14,259 nt of DNA from Sulfurovum sp. (GTDB taxonomy: Bacteria > Campylobacterota > Campylobacteria > Campylobacterales > Sulfurovaceae), in the NCBI GenBank assembly GCA_030622375.1, contig JAUXGC010000023.1, positions 1-14,259 on the forward strand, in the 5' to 3' direction. Of the stretch, positions 5,679 to 13,117 are shown piece by piece (position 1 is the stretch's first letter; each line of letters begins with the position of its first letter). Position numbers and translations under genes: made by a program. Below the pieces are notes generated by a model that was given only the letters and a program-made list of their open reading frames with translations, searched no databases and was not told the origin of the DNA.

Positions 5679-8036
5679 TTATAGATACTCCCCTCTCTCA
5701 CACATCAATGCAAACTCACACCACTTACAAGTTTTCAAGTCTTCACATTTTTGGGCTACAAAACTTTTCGTTTGTTTAAGCTCTATGATGTACTCAAACA
5801 GTAACTCATTTTTTTCTTCTAGAGCTGTTATCTCTTCTATATTTCCATTTTCAAATATTTTTACGAAAGCTAGGTTTATATTTTGGTATTTACTACTTAG
5901 CATTTGAGAATAGATGCTCATCTGTAAATCTGTTAGTGTTTCTAGGTTTTTAGTTTTGTTTGCCTCTTTGGTGGAGCCACTTTTGTAGTCTAGCACCAAA
6001 GTATGAGTAGCATTTTGGTCTATACGGTCTATGCGTCCTTTGAAGCGTAAACCTCCTATGTCACCTTGAGCTTCTTTTTCTCTCTCCACTACTCTCCAAC
6101 CTGTGCTAAAATGCTCTATCTGTGAGCTTACAAAACCTTTGAGTTTCTCTTTCCACAATAGTTTTTGATAAGCTATTTTAGCATCATCAAAAGGGAGTAA
6201 CTTATCTAAAAGAGTATCTATACTTTTTTGCATCTCCTCTCTGCTCTCATAACTCTCTCTTTCTCTATGTAAGTGGTCTAAAAGTGAATGCAAAAATGAA
6301 CCCTCGTTTAACTCATCATCTTTTTTAGCTTGTATCTTTTGGATATGTTTGTAATAATATTTTCTCTTACACTCCAAATAAGTTTTAAGTCTTGAAGCAG
6401 ACCAAACAATAGCAAATGCATCAAAATTTTTGACCATAGGATCTTCTTGTGTAACTAGCTGTGATGGCTGGGAATAGAGTAAGTCAAATTGGGCTTGTAT
6501 TGGCTCTGCCTTTTTGAGTCCTAATTCATATAGAAATTTTGAGGGTAGCTTATTGTCGCTTGTGCTATAAAGTATGACAGATGTTTTGGCTTGTTCTAAT
6601 AATCGCTTGTAGTATTGCTTTTGCAAGGCTTCTCTATCATGTTTGGTAGGCAGATTAGCAAAGGCTCGCACTTGTGAATTTAAAAACTGGTCTTTACTAG
6701 AGGTAGCAGGGACTATGCCTTCGTTAAAATCTACTATGACCACACCCTCAAAACTCACCCCTCTGGTCTCTAGTACACCCATCACGGTAACAAGTCCCCC
6801 TCTAACATCATCTATAGTAATCTTCGAGAGAGCTTTTAGCCACAAAAAGAGCCACTCTTTTTGGCTTAGCTCTTCTGTTTCAAATATTTTTAAAAAGTGT
6901 AGATACTTCTCTTCTACTCTCTCACTATATTTCTCTTTTTTCTCTCCATCAACCAAAGGACTGTCTAATAATTTCAATCCATCAATAAGCGAAAAAAATA
7001 CTTCTACACTACATTTTTTTGTAGGTGTTAATTTTTCTATCTCTTTAAAGTCAAAACCATACTGTTCCAACAAATTTTTACTATTGCTATCATAACTTTG
7101 CCAATACCCATAAAGAGCTTCAAGTGATTTGCAAATACGCCCTTTGCTGTAATCATAACCCATAGCAAAGTTTAGGTTTTGATGTCTGTCAAAAAGTCTA
7201 AAGTGCTCTTTAAAACTCTCATCAGGCAAGATAAGGGCTATCTTTTCGGGCTTTATCCCAGACTTTACCATCTTTTCTATCTCTACAAATGCAACTGCTA
7301 TTTGCTCTTCTTTCTCCTCTACTGAATAGACTTTAGAATTTATATTTGTGTCATTATTTTCTTGGCTCAATATTTTTTTATCTGTCATGCTAAAACTAAT
7401 ATGTTTGTTGTTTGGCAAAATAATTCCCATAGACTTAAAGCGTTCTTGCATCTTCGTATTAAACTTAGAGGTTGCATAATATATAATAATTGGTACTATT
7501 TGTGAGATTTGTTCTACGAGTTCTAATTCAAAGTGACTTAAATATCCTTCTATATGTATCTCTATACTCTCATAGCTTTGCAAAAATCCAACGTTTACTT
7601 TATACAAGGTGGGAATAAAAGCTTTGTCGGTAAACCCACCTTTATCAAGTAGTTTTTTATAGTTTTCTAAAAGTATTTCCAATATATTAAGATGTTGTCC
7701 AAACTCTGCATAAGCATCGGCATCAGCTAAAGTCTTAAAGTCTATCTGCTCTCCTGCCAACTCTTCAAAAAACTTAAATAAGGCATCACTTTTACTAAAA
7801 AAACGGACTAAAGACAAATCTACTTTGAAATCTTTAAAAGCTTCAAAACTTGCTGCTTCACGCAGAAACAATATGCGTTTTATGGGGTCAATCATAACTC
7901 TATCTTCTAGAAGTATAGATCGCTGTTCAAACTCATCCATACGCATAAGTGTAGGCAAAAATCCATCCTGTTCTTTATACTGTGAACTTACTCTTCTTAA
8001 AGATCTTGATGTGGGGTAAATATGGAGTTGATTCAT
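5679..8036 (-). CDS. addB: AddB-like ATP-dependent nuclease subunit with Fe-S nuclease domain
   Basis: The 785-residue AddB partners AddA. The N-terminal helicase-like part (about 1-500) lacks a recognisable Walker A lysine motif, so it is likely a non-motor scanning subunit. It retains a motif-like LVTVMGVLETRGVSFEGVVI stretch near 415-434. The C-terminal PD-(D/E)XK nuclease shows D670 in GRID, D683/K685 in VLDYKSG, and Q705/Y709. Cysteines at C556 (LECKRKY) and in CKWCEFALMC (C770, C773, C779) are spaced as in the 4Fe-4S staple of AddB nucleases. All key residues are present. The ATG at 8036 has no Shine-Dalgarno; an extended -10 box ends 7 bases before it. addA would normally follow directly, but about 1.6 kb of repeat and accessory DNA now intervenes. 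The stop is followed 10 bases later by BIME-like copy 3. Confidence 0.92.
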   Translation of the reverse strand: MNQLHIYPTSRSLRRVSSQYKEQDGFLPTLMRMDEFEQRSILLEDRVMIDPIKRILFLREAASFEAFKDFKVDLSLVRFFSKSDALFKFFEELAGEQIDFKTLADADAYAEFGQHLNILEILLENYKKLLDKGGFTDKAFIPTLYKVNVGFLQSYESIEIHIEGYLSHFELELVEQISQIVPIIIYYATSKFNTKMQERFKSMGIILPNNKHISFSMTDKKILSQENNDTNINSKVYSVEEKEEQIAVAFVEIEKMVKSGIKPEKIALILPDESFKEHFRLFDRHQNLNFAMGYDYSKGRICKSLEALYGYWQSYDSNSKNLLEQYGFDFKEIEKLTPTKKCSVEVFFSLIDGLKLLDSPLVDGEKKEKYSERVEEKYLHFLKIFETEELSQKEWLFLWLKALSKITIDDVRGGLVTVMGVLETRGVSFEGVVIVDFNEGIVPATSSKDQFLNSQVRAFANLPTKHDREALQKQYYKRLLEQAKTSVILYSTSDNKLPSKFLYELGLKKAEPIQAQFDLLYSQPSQLVTQEDPMVKNFDAFAIVWSASRLKTYLECKRKYYYKHIQKIQAKKDDELNEGSFLHSLLDHLHRERESYESREEMQKSIDTLLDKLLPFDDAKIAYQKLLWKEKLKGFVSSQIEHFSTGWRVVEREKEAQGDIGGLRFKGRIDRIDQNATHTLVLDYKSGSTKEANKTKNLETLTDLQMSIYSQMLSSKYQNINLAFVKIFENGNIEEITALEEKNELLFEYIIELKQTKSFVAQKCEDLKTCKWCEFALMCERGEYL

Positions 8037-8042
8037 AGAAGA

Positions 8043-8051
8043 ATTATAACA
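8043..8051 (-). promoter_or_regulatory. Extended -10 promoter of addB, probably leaderless
   Basis: Minus-strand TGTTATAAT matches TGnTATAAT perfectly and ends at 8043. The six bases TCTTCT then lead directly to the addB ATG at 8036, so transcription is expected to begin at or within a base of the A of the start codon. The -35 region would fall inside the inverted REP pair and shows no TTGACA-like box. Transcription from the cco operon may also read through. Confidence 0.6.
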
Positions 8052-8059
8052 TAATTCAC

Positions 8060-8122
8060 GTAGGGTGTTGTGCCCTCACAACACCTTTAATATATTGGTG
8101 TTGTCAGGGGACAACACCCTAC
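8060..8122. repeat. Inverted pair of GTAG-type REP hairpins (second REP family)
   Basis: Plus-strand arm 8060-8085 reads GTAG then GGTGTTGTG-CCCT-CACAACACC. The opposite arm (8122-8097, minus strand) reads GTAG then GGTGTTGTC-CCCT-GACAACACC. Each is a perfect 9-bp stem with a 4-base loop, and the arms pair with each other at 23 of 25 positions around an 11-base AT spacer. GTAG before a hairpin is the tetranucleotide known from REPs bound by RAYT enzymes. The pair occupies the space between the ccoH-like stop codon and the addB promoter. There is no T-run, so it is not a standard intrinsic terminator. Confidence 0.8.
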
Positions 8123-8129
8123 AAAATTA

Positions 8130-8678
8130 TTAGGGTTTTAAGTATGCAGAGATTTGTGAGTACCCTGTACTCTCTCCTATTTTTGCTCTTAACTGCAGAG
8201 TATATCTACCTGCTTTAGTAATACTGATGTTGTTTATTTTGAATTTACCATTAGAAAATGGGATATTTTCAACCAAGTTATCCTCTCGTGTACTGTGAGG
8301 TCTGGTCAATAAAAATGTTACATTTGCATCTTCAATAGCTACTCCACTTTTATCTATAACACTGTAGTTAAAAGAGTTCATGCCTTCTGTTAGCCTAACA
8401 GGGTTGGGTTGAGCTACATTACTGTTTACATTATCAGTCATTACCATCGTCTCTGCATCTACAATCTTAATAGTATAATGTTTATCAAATGCTATTTTAC
8501 TCTGCATAATCTCATTGATGGTAATATCGGCTATTTGATACTTCATCATATACTCATTTGAGTCTTGTACCGGCATCGAAGAGGCAGTCTTTACTGTCCA
8601 ATAACTAAGAGTCATACCTAAAAATAGAAACCCAAGTATCATATGTGGCCAATAAGTTTTCTCTTTATTCTTTGCCAT
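8130..8678 (-). CDS. ccoH: FixH/CcoH-like cbb3 oxidase assembly protein
   Basis: The 182-residue protein has one N-terminal membrane helix (about residues 11-32, WPHMILGFLFLGMTLSYWTVKTA) and a periplasmic beta-rich domain. That domain contains VRLTEGMNSFNYSVIDKSGVAIEDANVTFLLTRP and ends AGRYTLQLRAKIG. The layout fits the FixH/CcoH family, which in other bacteria binds CcoN or the CcoNO core and is needed for a stable cbb3 oxidase; copper delivery has been proposed. AAGGA lies 7 bases before the ATG. It overlaps the preceding TPM-like gene by 14 bases, so it is the last gene of the cco transcription unit. The family call rests on topology, motif feel and context, as I cannot run a profile search. 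Confidence 0.7.
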   Translation of the reverse strand: MAKNKEKTYWPHMILGFLFLGMTLSYWTVKTASSMPVQDSNEYMMKYQIADITINEIMQSKIAFDKHYTIKIVDAETMVMTDNVNSNVAQPNPVRLTEGMNSFNYSVIDKSGVAIEDANVTFLLTRPHSTREDNLVENIPFSNGKFKINNISITKAGRYTLQLRAKIGESTGYSQISAYLKP

Positions 8679-9294
8679 TTTTCATCCTTCTAAGTATTGG
8701 TCTTACTATAAATATCCATAACACTAACAGTGCACCAATAATTACAATGACTCTTAAGACTGAAATGATTACTCTCGTCTCATTTGGAAGTGTTGTAGTC
8801 ATCTCAACATTTTTTGAAGAAGCAATTTGATCTGCTAACTCAGAAAAACCCTGCAACACCCCTATAGTATGTTTATCTTCCATACTATTTTTATCTTTTG
8901 CTGATACAACATCTATAGTTGCATCTATAACATCACTTTTATCATAAAGTTCTGTTAACTCTTTAGATGATGGTATGAGCGCTACTCTTCCTTTTTCACC
9001 AGACTTTACTGTAATGATAGCATTAGGTGCAAATATCAACATTACATACGGCTTGCTTGTGCTAGCTTCATATCTCTTACTGTACTCAACCAAGTTAAAT
9101 TTCTCTGGGAAATTTTCATTTGTTGCAATAACATATCCAGATATACCTGTCTTCAAGAGCAGTTCATCAGCCATCTTTTCAATTAATATTGAAGCTTCAG
9201 GTTTTAAAATGTCATCTTTGAGAATATGTGTTGCGTTAAGCAGAAGAGGAAGCAACAAAGCAAGCAAGGTGAACCTTACTTGTGCTTTGAACAT
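8665..9294 (-). CDS. TPM-domain-like membrane-anchored periplasmic protein in cco operon
   Basis: The 209-residue protein has a signal sequence (MFKAQVRFTLLALLLPLLLNA), a periplasmic domain and a C-terminal membrane helix (about 177-197, VLRVIVIIGALLVLWIFIV), then a basic cytoplasmic tail RRMKNGKE. The domain runs IEKMADELLLKTGISGYVIAT (33-53), PYVMLIFAPNAIITVKSG (82-99) and TIGVLQGFSELADQI (143-157). This order resembles TPM (DUF477) domains, found in redox and metal-associated envelope proteins, though I cannot confirm this. The ATG lies 3 bases after the 33-codon ORF, with AGGAT upstream overlapping it, and the 3' end overlaps ccoH. Its place in the oxidase operon suggests a role in cbb3 assembly or quality control. 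The specific function is unknown. Confidence 0.6.
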   Translation of the reverse strand: MFKAQVRFTLLALLLPLLLNATHILKDDILKPEASILIEKMADELLLKTGISGYVIATNENFPEKFNLVEYSKRYEASTSKPYVMLIFAPNAIITVKSGEKGRVALIPSSKELTELYDKSDVIDATIDVVSAKDKNSMEDKHTIGVLQGFSELADQIASSKNVEMTTTLPNETRVIISVLRVIVIIGALLVLWIFIVRPILRRMKNGKE

Positions 9295-9297
9295 ATA

Positions 9298-9399
9298 TTA
9301 TCCTATATAGAGGTTATTGCCAGTAAGAACGGCCCATGCTGTATAAGCAGCAAAAATAACCATACTCAAGCTCAAAACTTTATCCATAATTGTAATCAT
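9298..9399 (-). CDS. 33-residue single-helix membrane microprotein in the cco operon
   Basis: This frame begins MITIMDKVLSLSMVIFAAYT and ends GNNLYIG. A hydrophobic helix spans roughly residues 8-26. It has a good ribosome binding site (AAAGGATAAAAA before the ATG). It starts 18 bases after the DUF4006-like stop, and its stop lies 3 bases before the next ATG, so it fits exactly into the operon. An in-frame second ATG would give 29 residues. Small one-helix subunits (for example CcoM of Pseudomonas stutzeri) are known in cbb3 oxidases. No sequence similarity to them is claimed; the role as a minor subunit or assembly peptide is inferred from size, topology and position. Confidence 0.65.
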   Translation of the reverse strand: MITIMDKVLSLSMVIFAAYTAWAVLTGNNLYIG

Positions 9400-9416
9400 T
9401 TTTTATCCTTTATGAA

Positions 9417-9647
9417 TTATTTAGCATCTTGAAATGCAAAATTTGCATTCTCTTCGCTAATTGCTTTTACATTATCTAAACTATTTGTAATAGGTGAAGC
9501 ATCGTAAAAATTACTTGCACTACCTTGCTGTACCCCAATAGCCCATGCTGTTAAACCAAAAGCAATAGCAAGTAAAAGTGCAGTTGCTATAAGCATACCT
9601 GTTACACCACTGAGGGAAAAAACCCCTCTGTTTGTATTGTCTGCCAT
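9417..9647 (-). CDS. DUF4006-like small membrane protein behind ccoP
   Basis: The 76-residue protein has one membrane helix (about residues 17-37, TGMLIATALLLAIAFGLTAWA) and a short polar tail. It matches my memory of DUF4006, a small family of Campylobacterota encoded just after ccoNOQP; this is not checked. The ATG lies 3 bases after the ccoP stop, and the ribosome binding site AAAGGA lies within the last ccoP codons, so translation is coupled to ccoP. A structural or assembly role in the cbb3 oxidase is inferred from position only. Confidence 0.75.
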   Translation of the reverse strand: MADNTNRGVFSLSGVTGMLIATALLLAIAFGLTAWAIGVQQGSASNFYDASPITNSLDNVKAISEENANFAFQDAK

Positions 9648-9650
9648 CTC

Positions 9651-10538
9651 TTATCCTTTCAACGTTGCGATATAAGCCGCAAGTGCTTTCATTTGCACTG
9701 GAGTCATTCTGTCATGATAAGCGGGCATAGTACCTAGTACACCTTTTTTACCATTTTTGATGACATTACTTACAAGCGTCTCATCAAACACAGTAAGGTC
9801 TGGAGACATACCTGCCATACCTTTACCGTCTGCTCCATGACAACTTGCACATGCTCCATATGATGCAGGTTGTTCACCTTGCATACCTCCAGCAATATAT
9901 GTTGCTATAGCTTCAGCATCTGCACCTTGTGCCATCATTGGAGGCATAGCACCCATAGGATAGCCCAACTGGTTTGAACCATTTTTAATCACATCAAGTA
10001 ATTGTGTTTTACTCATTCTGTTCGTAAAGTCATGTGCTTTACCTGAAAGACCATCACCCGTACTACCATGACATGGTGCACACTGCACCAAGAAAATAGA
10101 TTCACCCATTTGCGTAAGTGTTGCAGCATCTGGGTTTGCATGTATTTCTTGGAACTTAGTATTGTAAGCTATAACTTCTTCATTATATTGACCTATCTGA
10201 CTAAACGCATTTATAGGGTACCCTGAAATCATATACCACATAGCCCAAATCGCTGTTCCTAGCCATGAGTATGCCCAACCACTTGGAAGTTCATTTGTAT
10301 ACTCACCAATACCATCCCAGTTCGTATCAACAAGTTCACCACTTGCTGTATCTGATTTCATCTGGTTGATATACTTAGTAGATACACCTACTGTCAGCGC
10401 CGCAATTGCTATGGCACCAATTATTGTAATCATATTTATAGGATCACTCAAATCAATATTCATCGACTTTACTACAAAAATTGTAGCGCCGATAAGCACT
10501 GCTGCGAACAGAAGTCCTTTTATCATTAACGCATTCAT
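9651..10538 (-). CDS. ccoP: cbb3-type cytochrome c oxidase subunit III (dihaem cytochrome c)
   Basis: The 295-residue CcoP relays electrons to the CcoNO core from periplasmic donors. The N-terminal FixP-type anchor has hydrophobic segments (about 5-25, 33-52 and 88-105), and the conserved WDGIGEYTNELPSGW precedes the last one. Two c-type haem sites follow: CAPCH (C153, C156, H157) and CASCH (C230, C233, H234). Likely Met ligands are M198 (GAMPPM) and M271 (GTMPAY). It overlaps ccoQ by four bases (ATGA), with AAAGGAG 8 bases before the start. The length and haem count are normal for the family. It is part of the ccoNOQP operon in canonical order. Confidence 0.97.
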   Translation of the reverse strand: MNALMIKGLLFAAVLIGATIFVVKSMNIDLSDPINMITIIGAIAIAALTVGVSTKYINQMKSDTASGELVDTNWDGIGEYTNELPSGWAYSWLGTAIWAMWYMISGYPINAFSQIGQYNEEVIAYNTKFQEIHANPDAATLTQMGESIFLVQCAPCHGSTGDGLSGKAHDFTNRMSKTQLLDVIKNGSNQLGYPMGAMPPMMAQGADAEAIATYIAGGMQGEQPASYGACASCHGADGKGMAGMSPDLTVFDETLVSNVIKNGKKGVLGTMPAYHDRMTPVQMKALAAYIATLKG

Positions 10539-10753
10539 TTCTTTTGCTCCTTTTTTTCACTTGAGGCTACAGAACTACTATTAATAGTCTTGCTGTCGAT
10601 TTCATCATCTAAAGCAAGATTAGATAACTTTTCATAGTCCTTTTCACCTTTTTTTTCGCTCCTATAGAGGTAAACTATGTACCAATACAGTATCCCCACC
10701 AAAAAAATAGTCATAAAGAGAGCGGCATAAGCCTGAAATTCTCTAATATCCAT
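10535..10753 (-). CDS. ccoQ: cbb3-type cytochrome c oxidase subunit IV
   Basis: The 72-residue protein has a single N-terminal membrane helix (about 7-30, QAYAALFMTIFLVGILYWYIVYLY) followed by a charged cytoplasmic tail rich in Lys, Glu and Ser. This is the usual CcoQ form, though the tail is somewhat longer than many. CcoQ helps stabilise CcoP with the core complex. It begins 8 bases after the ccoO stop with only a weak ribosome binding site, so coupled translation is likely. It overlaps ccoP by four bases. Identification relies on position between ccoO and ccoP plus topology, since CcoQ is poorly conserved in sequence. Confidence 0.92.
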   Translation of the reverse strand: MDIREFQAYAALFMTIFLVGILYWYIVYLYRSEKKGEKDYEKLSNLALDDEIDSKTINSSSVASSEKKEQKK

Positions 10754-10761
10754 CTTTTTTA

Positions 10762-11427
10762 CTACTTCAATCTATTCATATACGCTATGATTGCAACAAC
10801 TTCAGGAATATTTCCTGCTGCAACTGCATCTTTAACATCTTGATTTTTCATATCGGCAGCGATAGCCTTTGCATCAGCCAACACTTTTGGCTTATGTGCT
10901 TCCCAAGCTGCTTTTGTAGCCTGAAACTCATCACCATATGGTGTTGCGAATACATTTTTAACAGTAACTGCCTCAGCATATGCTGTTTCAATATCTGCTA
11001 AGTTAGTAAACTGATGTTTATAAGCTGGCATAATAGAACCAGGGACTACATCTATAGGTTCCCACATATGGTTTTCATGCCAATCTGTTGTTCTATAGTT
11101 ACCTATACGGTGAAGGTCTGGACCGGTTCTTTTTGAACCCCAAAGGAATGGTCTATCATAAGCATACTCTCCAGAGAGTGAATACTGACCATATCTATCA
11201 GTTTCTGCTTTAAAGGGACGAATCATTTGTGAATGACATGCGATACATGCATCCTTTTTATAAACTTCTTTGCCTGCAAGCTCAAGTACCGTGTAAGGCT
11301 TAAGCCCTACTACTGGTCTTGATGATTCAGCAAAGTTAGGCAGGATTGTAATAATCCCTGCAAATGCGATAACCAAAAATACTCCTACTGCAAAGAAGAA
11401 TGGATTTTTTTCTAACCAATGAAACAT
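10762..11427 (-). CDS. ccoO: cbb3-type cytochrome c oxidase subunit II (monohaem cytochrome c)
   Basis: The 221-residue CcoO has an N-terminal membrane anchor (about 10-30) and a periplasmic cytochrome c domain. The haem site is CIACH (C61, C64, H65) in the family signature CIACHSQMIRPFKAETDRYG, with M133 in GSIMPAYKHQF as the likely sixth ligand. The conserved RTGPDLHRIGNY segment (100-111) is present. The gene starts 14 bases after ccoN. Its ribosome binding site is a perfect TAAGGAGGT overlapping the ccoN stop codon, 8 bases from the ATG, which is the strongest site in the operon. CcoO passes electrons to the CcoN haems and is obligatory for the complex. Confidence 0.98.
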   Translation of the reverse strand: MFHWLEKNPFFFAVGVFLVIAFAGIITILPNFAESSRPVVGLKPYTVLELAGKEVYKKDACIACHSQMIRPFKAETDRYGQYSLSGEYAYDRPFLWGSKRTGPDLHRIGNYRTTDWHENHMWEPIDVVPGSIMPAYKHQFTNLADIETAYAEAVTVKNVFATPYGDEFQATKAAWEAHKPKVLADAKAIAADMKNQDVKDAVAAGNIPEVVAIIAYMNRLK

Positions 11428-11441
11428 AATAACCTACCTCC

Positions 11442-12908
11442 TTATGCCATAGGTGATTTAAACTGAGGCTCTTCTGTTAACTCTCTAGAAGAAGACATAG
11501 TTTTAATCATATTGTAAGCGAATATTACGAAACCAACAAAGTATAATACACCTGAAAGTGTTCTAATCGCATAGTAAGGATGAAGTACGGTTACTGTATC
11601 GATGAAGCTATACATCAAGTTACCATACTCATCAACTGCTCTCCACATCATACCTTGTGTGATACCTGCAATCCACATAGAGGTAAAGTAAAGAACAACA
11701 GCTGTTGTTTGAAGCCAAAATTGTACTTCAATAAGTTTTCTAGAGTAAATCTCTCTTTTAAACATTCTAGGAGCCATATGGAATAGTGATGCCATAATCA
11801 TAAATGTAACCCAGCCAAGTACCCCATCGTGAACATGCCCAGGAATCCAGTCTGTAAAGTGCGCAATCGCATTTACCGATTTAATCGCTTGGATAGGACC
11901 TTCAAGTGTTGAAAGCATATAGAATGTAGATGCTAGTACCATAAATTTGATTAGTGGATTTTCAGTTAACTGATTCCACTCACCTTTCATAGTAAGGAGC
12001 ATGTTAATCGCTGAACCCCAAGATGGTAAAATAAGTACTATTGAAAATACTGATGCCATAGTCTGTACCCAATCTGGCACTGGAGAATAGAGAAGGTGAT
12101 GCGCACCAGCCCAAAGGTAAAGAAACATTAATCCCCAGAAAGAGAGGAGTGACAATTTATATGAATAAATTGCTTGACCAGACTCTTTTGGAAGGAAGTA
12201 ATAAATCATTCCCACAATAGGAACGGTAAATCCGAATGCAACCGCATTATGACCATACCACCACTGAACCATCGCATCATTTGCACCAGAGTACATAGAG
12301 ACTGAGTGCATAATACTACCAAGTCCACCAGAAGCAAAATAAGTAGGTACTGCCATGTTGTTAAAAATGTAAAGCATGGCTATCCCTAAGAAGGTCGCAA
12401 TGTAATACCACATAGAGATATAAAGTACTTTTTCTCTTCTGATACCAATCAAACCAAAGATTGAGATACCCCAAAGTACCCATAAGATAACAATGGCAAC
12501 ATCAGCTGGCCACTCATACTGTGCATATTCTTTAGATTGAGAATAGCCCATAAGAAGTGTGATTGTAGCAAAAAGTGCTCCAAAAAACCAAATCCAAAAG
12601 TGAAGTTTACCAATAAACATCAAAAATTTGGACTCTGCCATAGATACTTTAAGCACTCTTTGTCCTACATAATAGAATGTGGCAAAAACTCCACCTACTG
12701 TAAATCCAAAAATAGCCGTGTTTGTATGAACTGGTCTTAATCTTGAAAAAGTACCATATTCACCAATTAAATAGTTAAGTTCTGGAAATGCTAGTTGTGC
12801 CGCTATAAGCGTACCAATAAGCATAGCTAAAAATCCAAACAAAATTGTTGCGTAAGTAAACAATTTTGCTACGGAATAATCGTATTCCAATGCTGCATTT
12901 GATTGCAT
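11442..12908 (-). CDS. ccoN: cbb3-type cytochrome c oxidase catalytic subunit I
   Basis: The 488-residue, 12-helix haem-copper oxidase subunit reduces O2 to water with high affinity. All expected ligands are visible: H61 (RPVHTNTAIFGF) and H360 for low-spin haem b, H358 (GHVHDGVLGW) for haem b3, and H220 (WWYGHNAVAF), H270 and H271 (AGAHHLLYS) for CuB. Y264 (FLYLWAGAHH) stands six residues before the HH pair, like the cross-linked tyrosine of cbb3 enzymes. It is the first gene of the operon. The ATG has AAGGGGG close upstream; another ATG four bases earlier is out of frame. A -10-like TATAAT lies about 60 bases before the start. The product should be active and suits microaerobic life. Confidence 0.98.
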   Translation of the reverse strand: MQSNAALEYDYSVAKLFTYATILFGFLAMLIGTLIAAQLAFPELNYLIGEYGTFSRLRPVHTNTAIFGFTVGGVFATFYYVGQRVLKVSMAESKFLMFIGKLHFWIWFFGALFATITLLMGYSQSKEYAQYEWPADVAIVILWVLWGISIFGLIGIRREKVLYISMWYYIATFLGIAMLYIFNNMAVPTYFASGGLGSIMHSVSMYSGANDAMVQWWYGHNAVAFGFTVPIVGMIYYFLPKESGQAIYSYKLSLLSFWGLMFLYLWAGAHHLLYSPVPDWVQTMASVFSIVLILPSWGSAINMLLTMKGEWNQLTENPLIKFMVLASTFYMLSTLEGPIQAIKSVNAIAHFTDWIPGHVHDGVLGWVTFMIMASLFHMAPRMFKREIYSRKLIEVQFWLQTTAVVLYFTSMWIAGITQGMMWRAVDEYGNLMYSFIDTVTVLHPYYAIRTLSGVLYFVGFVIFAYNMIKTMSSSRELTEEPQFKSPMA

Positions 12909-12931
12909 GCATACCCCCTTATAAAAAATTT

Positions 12932-12980
12932 ATGTTGAAAAATGACAATATCTGACAACATTCAATTGAATTATATGTTG
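12932..12980. promoter_or_regulatory. Candidate operator repeats overlapping the ccoN promoter
   Basis: Three copies of ATGTTG/CAACAT occur in alternating orientation: ATGTTG 12932-12937, CAACAT 12956-12961 and ATGTTG 12975-12980. Two TGACAA repeats start exactly 10 bp apart (12943 and 12953), and a perfect 10-bp palindrome TTCAATTGAA lies at 12961-12970. They surround the -10 box and the presumed start site. No FNR-type TTGAT-N4-ATCAA is present. The AT-rich background makes chance matches possible. Confidence 0.3.
12970..12975 (-). promoter_or_regulatory. Probable -10 box of the cco operon promoter
   Basis: Minus-strand TATAAT (12975-12970) is a consensus -10, with AT-rich, T-run-containing DNA upstream and no clear -35 box, as is usual in this phylum. 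The start site would be near 12963, giving a leader of about 55 bases. It is the only consensus -10 I see in the 209-base gap between ddl and ccoN. Confidence 0.5.
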
Positions 12981-13014
12981 TTTTCTTACAAATAAAGCTT
13001 AAAATTAAAGAAGT

Positions 13015-13045
13015 AAAAAAGATTTGTTAAATTATTTTTAACAAA
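13015..13045 (-). terminator. Putative intrinsic terminator of ddl
   Basis: On the minus strand TTTGTTAAA-AATAA-TTTAACAAA forms a perfect 9-bp stem with a 5-base loop (13045-13023). It is followed by TCTTTTTT (13022-13015), a fair U-tract. The stem is AT-rich, so efficiency is uncertain. It lies about 70 bases after the ddl stop and upstream of the ccoN promoter, where it would insulate the two units. Confidence 0.55.
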
Positions 13046-13117
13046 AGGGAGGAAATGGTAACAAACAGCGTGTAGAACGATAAGTTTCAAGATTCAATCA
13101 GAGTTATTTACTCCTAA

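Noticed and set aside
6643..7095. 150-codon plus-strand frame inside addB
   Set aside because: Ser/Thr-rich shadow of a strongly supported coding region on the other strand; no ribosome binding site or family resemblance.
8060..8122. Inverted repeat as an intrinsic terminator of the cco operon
   Set aside because: Neither hairpin is followed by a T-run on the minus strand; REP-type features explain it better, although it may still slow transcription.
8975..9310. 111-codon plus-strand frame opposite the TPM-like gene
   Set aside because: Antisense shadow; its hydrophobicity reflects the reverse of a real membrane protein.
13049..13108. Short TTG-initiated frame after ddl with an AGGAG some bases upstream
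   Set aside because: About 19 codons in a low-information intergenic region with poor spacing; no reason to think it is translated.
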